A stretch of DNA of 7,793 bases from an uncultured Ruminococcus sp. (GTDB taxonomy: Bacteria > Bacillota_A > Clostridia > Oscillospirales > Ruminococcaceae), in the NCBI GenBank assembly GCA_947303535.1, contig CAMYYQ010000035.1:1-7793 (forward strand), given 5' to 3'. Each line of letters begins with the position of its first letter. Position 1 is the first letter of the stretch. Positions 6,102 through 7,793 of the stretch are shown here, piece by piece. A model generated the notes under the pieces. The model was not told the DNA's origin, searched no databases, and saw only the letters and a program-made list of their open reading frames with translations. A program made the position numbers and the translations under genes.

Positions 6102-7793
6102 ATGTCTTTTAAATCAGCACAGCGTTTTGCAGCAGCTTTTACAGCAGCTGCGGTACTTTTATCCTCTGCTTCGGTGTTACCGCTGAATGTCCATGCAGCA
6201 CTTGCAATACCGAGCCCAAGCAGGGTATGGGATAAGGACGGCTATACATACAGCTACTGGCAACAGGACAATAAGGGCAAGGAATTCCACTTGATCGAAG
6301 ATCCTGACAGTTTTTACTGCGAATGGACCGATGTTGAAAACTACTACTTCAGAAAAGGTCACAGCATAGAGATGGGCAGCGATTACGATGACTATTATAT
6401 GTCCTATGACGTATCTGTGAAAACCGATGCCATAAGCGAAAAGCCCGAAGGCTGTTCATATGTAGGCGCATATGGATTTATGAAAACAGAGCAGGGCGAT
6501 ACAGAACTGTATGTTATCGAAAACGGCTATAATTTCCATATTCCCGAGACAACAAGAGGATACAAAGAGCTTGGATCTTTTGAGGACAACGGGACAATAT
6601 ATGATATGTATTTCACCCAGCTGGTGATCGATACTCCGTTCGCCCCTTACTACCTTGATCAGTATTTCAGCGTAAAACGTTGCAATCAGATGTCGGCAGG
6701 AAAAACATATCATTTATACGGCAGTATAGACCTGAAAAAACATTTTGAACAATGGGAGCGCGCAGGTCTTGAACTCGGCACACTTGACTGCTTATATTTT
6801 GATACGGAAGCATACAGATGCAATGGTGATCTATCGGCACATTATTGCGCACTTTCCAAAGTCCCTGACACTGAGCCGCAGGAGAATATCACTATACAAA
6901 AACATTTTCCTGTCAAAAAAGACGGTTATTATTACGAAGCAAACTCTTTCACAGGCTGTAATTACGATATTTGCTTTGATGATAAAAACGGCTTTGATCT
7001 TACCTGGGATACAGACAACGGGTTCAGTGAGTTCCGCAAGACAAGACGATTTGACGACTATCTTGATATCAACAGCGTCAGCAGTATAACTGCGGAATAT
7101 GATATTGATTATTCGGACCTTGAAAAAGGCATGACGGAATTCAGTATACACGGATATATCGAGGATTCTGAAAACAAAGGATGTCACGATGAATTCTTTA
7201 TACCAATAGGCATGGTAAATTATGAATATCCTGATGAATTCTATTCGTTCAGCACTGAATTTGATGAAGGCGGAAAACATTACGGAGTATACAAAGGCTG
7301 TAAATATTATCAGGAAAACCTTCTTGGCATTTACCCTGAAAACCCGTACATCAATATGCAGTTCAGAAGCCTTGAAGCAGACAGGTCAGATAAAGAGCAA
7401 GCTAAAAAATATAGAAGAGGAACTATAGATATAAAAAAGCACCTTGACGCTATGAACAAGGATTACTATAAAAAAGGTTCAGATGCGCCATTATATATAT
7501 CAGAGCTTTCTCTGGTAGTCGGATCAATGAGTTCCGACGGCAAGGCACATATCAACAAGTTTGATATCAATATCGGCGAATCGTTGGATACTGAACCGCC
7601 AATTATTGAAAGATGGAGTAATGGCAGTAAAATAACTGATGAAAACTTCATTTTCGAGCCAAATGAAAACGGCGGCTGTTCAGCGACATGGGATTTTGCA
7701 GGCTCCAAAGGTATCCAGAAATACCAGAAAAGCAAAAATCCCTTTACCCATGATGCTCAGATGTCGGTAAAGTATGACTTTGAGTTAAATGAT
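6102..7793 (+). CDS. Secreted multi-module GH11 (endo-xylanase family) protein, 5' portion (partial)
   Basis: The frame is open for 564 codons to the window edge, so the 3' end is missing. AAAGGGGG (6088-6095) lies 6 nt before the ATG. Residues 1-32 are a signal peptide (Ala-rich core, likely cut after NVHA). Module 1 (about 41-252) follows the GH11 jelly-roll pattern: CEWTDVENYYFRKG, SYVGAYGF, TELYVIEN with the probable nucleophile Glu135, QYFSVKR, GSIDLKKHFEQW, and DTEAY with the probable acid/base Glu236. GH11 enzymes cleave beta-1,4-xylan with retention of configuration. Module 2 (about 265-492) repeats the pattern (TWDTDNGFSEFRK, DEFFIP with Glu364, GTIDIKKHLDAM), but VVGSMSSDG replaces the acid/base segment, leaving Val473 in place of Glu. 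Residues 512-564 look like the start of a third module (GGCSATW, MSVKYDFEL). Linkers with DTEP at 256 and 496 are exactly 240 residues apart. The classical PSI thumb of module 1 is not recognisable. A dockerin may follow beyond the window. Confidence 0.85.
   Translation, partial: MSFKSAQRFAAAFTAAAVLLSSASVLPLNVHAALAIPSPSRVWDKDGYTYSYWQQDNKGKEFHLIEDPDSFYCEWTDVENYYFRKGHSIEMGSDYDDYYMSYDVSVKTDAISEKPEGCSYVGAYGFMKTEQGDTELYVIENGYNFHIPETTRGYKELGSFEDNGTIYDMYFTQLVIDTPFAPYYLDQYFSVKRCNQMSAGKTYHLYGSIDLKKHFEQWERAGLELGTLDCLYFDTEAYRCNGDLSAHYCALSKVPDTEPQENITIQKHFPVKKDGYYYEANSFTGCNYDICFDDKNGFDLTWDTDNGFSEFRKTRRFDDYLDINSVSSITAEYDIDYSDLEKGMTEFSIHGYIEDSENKGCHDEFFIPIGMVNYEYPDEFYSFSTEFDEGGKHYGVYKGCKYYQENLLGIYPENPYINMQFRSLEADRSDKEQAKKYRRGTIDIKKHLDAMNKDYYKKGSDAPLYISELSLVVGSMSSDGKAHINKFDINIGESLDTEPPIIERWSNGSKITDENFIFEPNENGGCSATWDFAGSKGIQKYQKSKNPFTHDAQMSVKYDFELND

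Noticed and set aside
6831..7280. 149-codon minus-strand ORF
   Set aside because: It is antisense to the GH11-like array, which has signal peptide and module repeats in frame; the minus-strand product shows no recognisable motif.

Overview
The window looks like chromosomal DNA of a fibre-degrading gut or rumen Firmicute, most likely a Ruminococcus close to R. flavefaciens. Three things point there: a C-terminal type-I-like dockerin whose second half has the form NADVYEPGGGLTNQD, a second large secreted protein built from GH11 xylanase-type modules, and low-GC Firmicute promoters and Shine-Dalgarno sites. The species is inference; no rRNA or other marker gene is present.

Layout, left to right. 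2-457 (+) is the 3' end of a SpoU/TrmH-family RNA 2'-O-ribose methyltransferase. 458-602 is a leader region with an extended -10 promoter and a stem-loop whose loop can pair with the Shine-Dalgarno sequence, giving a possible H-type pseudoknot. 603-3350 (+) encodes a secreted dockerin protein: signal peptide, DUF6055-like HExxH domain, left-handed beta-helix hexapeptide repeats, LamG-like domain and dockerin. An in-frame TAG at 744-746 separates the signal peptide (603-743) from the rest, so the protein as written cannot be exported in one piece. A bidirectional terminator (3360-3394) follows. On the minus strand an OmpR-type response regulator (5137-5811) and a sensor histidine kinase (3398-5131) form a two-gene operon, driven by a promoter with perfect -35 and -10 hexamers (5937-5909). 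The intergenic region 5812-6101 also holds three T-rich direct repeats spaced by 11 bp and a forward promoter. 6102-7793 (+) is a large open reading frame running off the window: signal peptide, a GH11 module with both catalytic glutamates, a second GH11-like module that has lost the acid/base glutamate, and the start of what looks like a third.

How the parts may work together. The two-component system lies between two secreted polysaccharide-utilisation genes and is divergent from the xylanase-like one, so control of fibre-degradation genes by this pair is a reasonable inference, though nothing in the sequence proves it. The most unusual points are the tandem array of intact and degenerate GH11 modules, the amber codon that cuts off the signal peptide, and the possible SD-masking pseudoknot. 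No tRNA, rRNA, CRISPR array or insertion sequence was seen.
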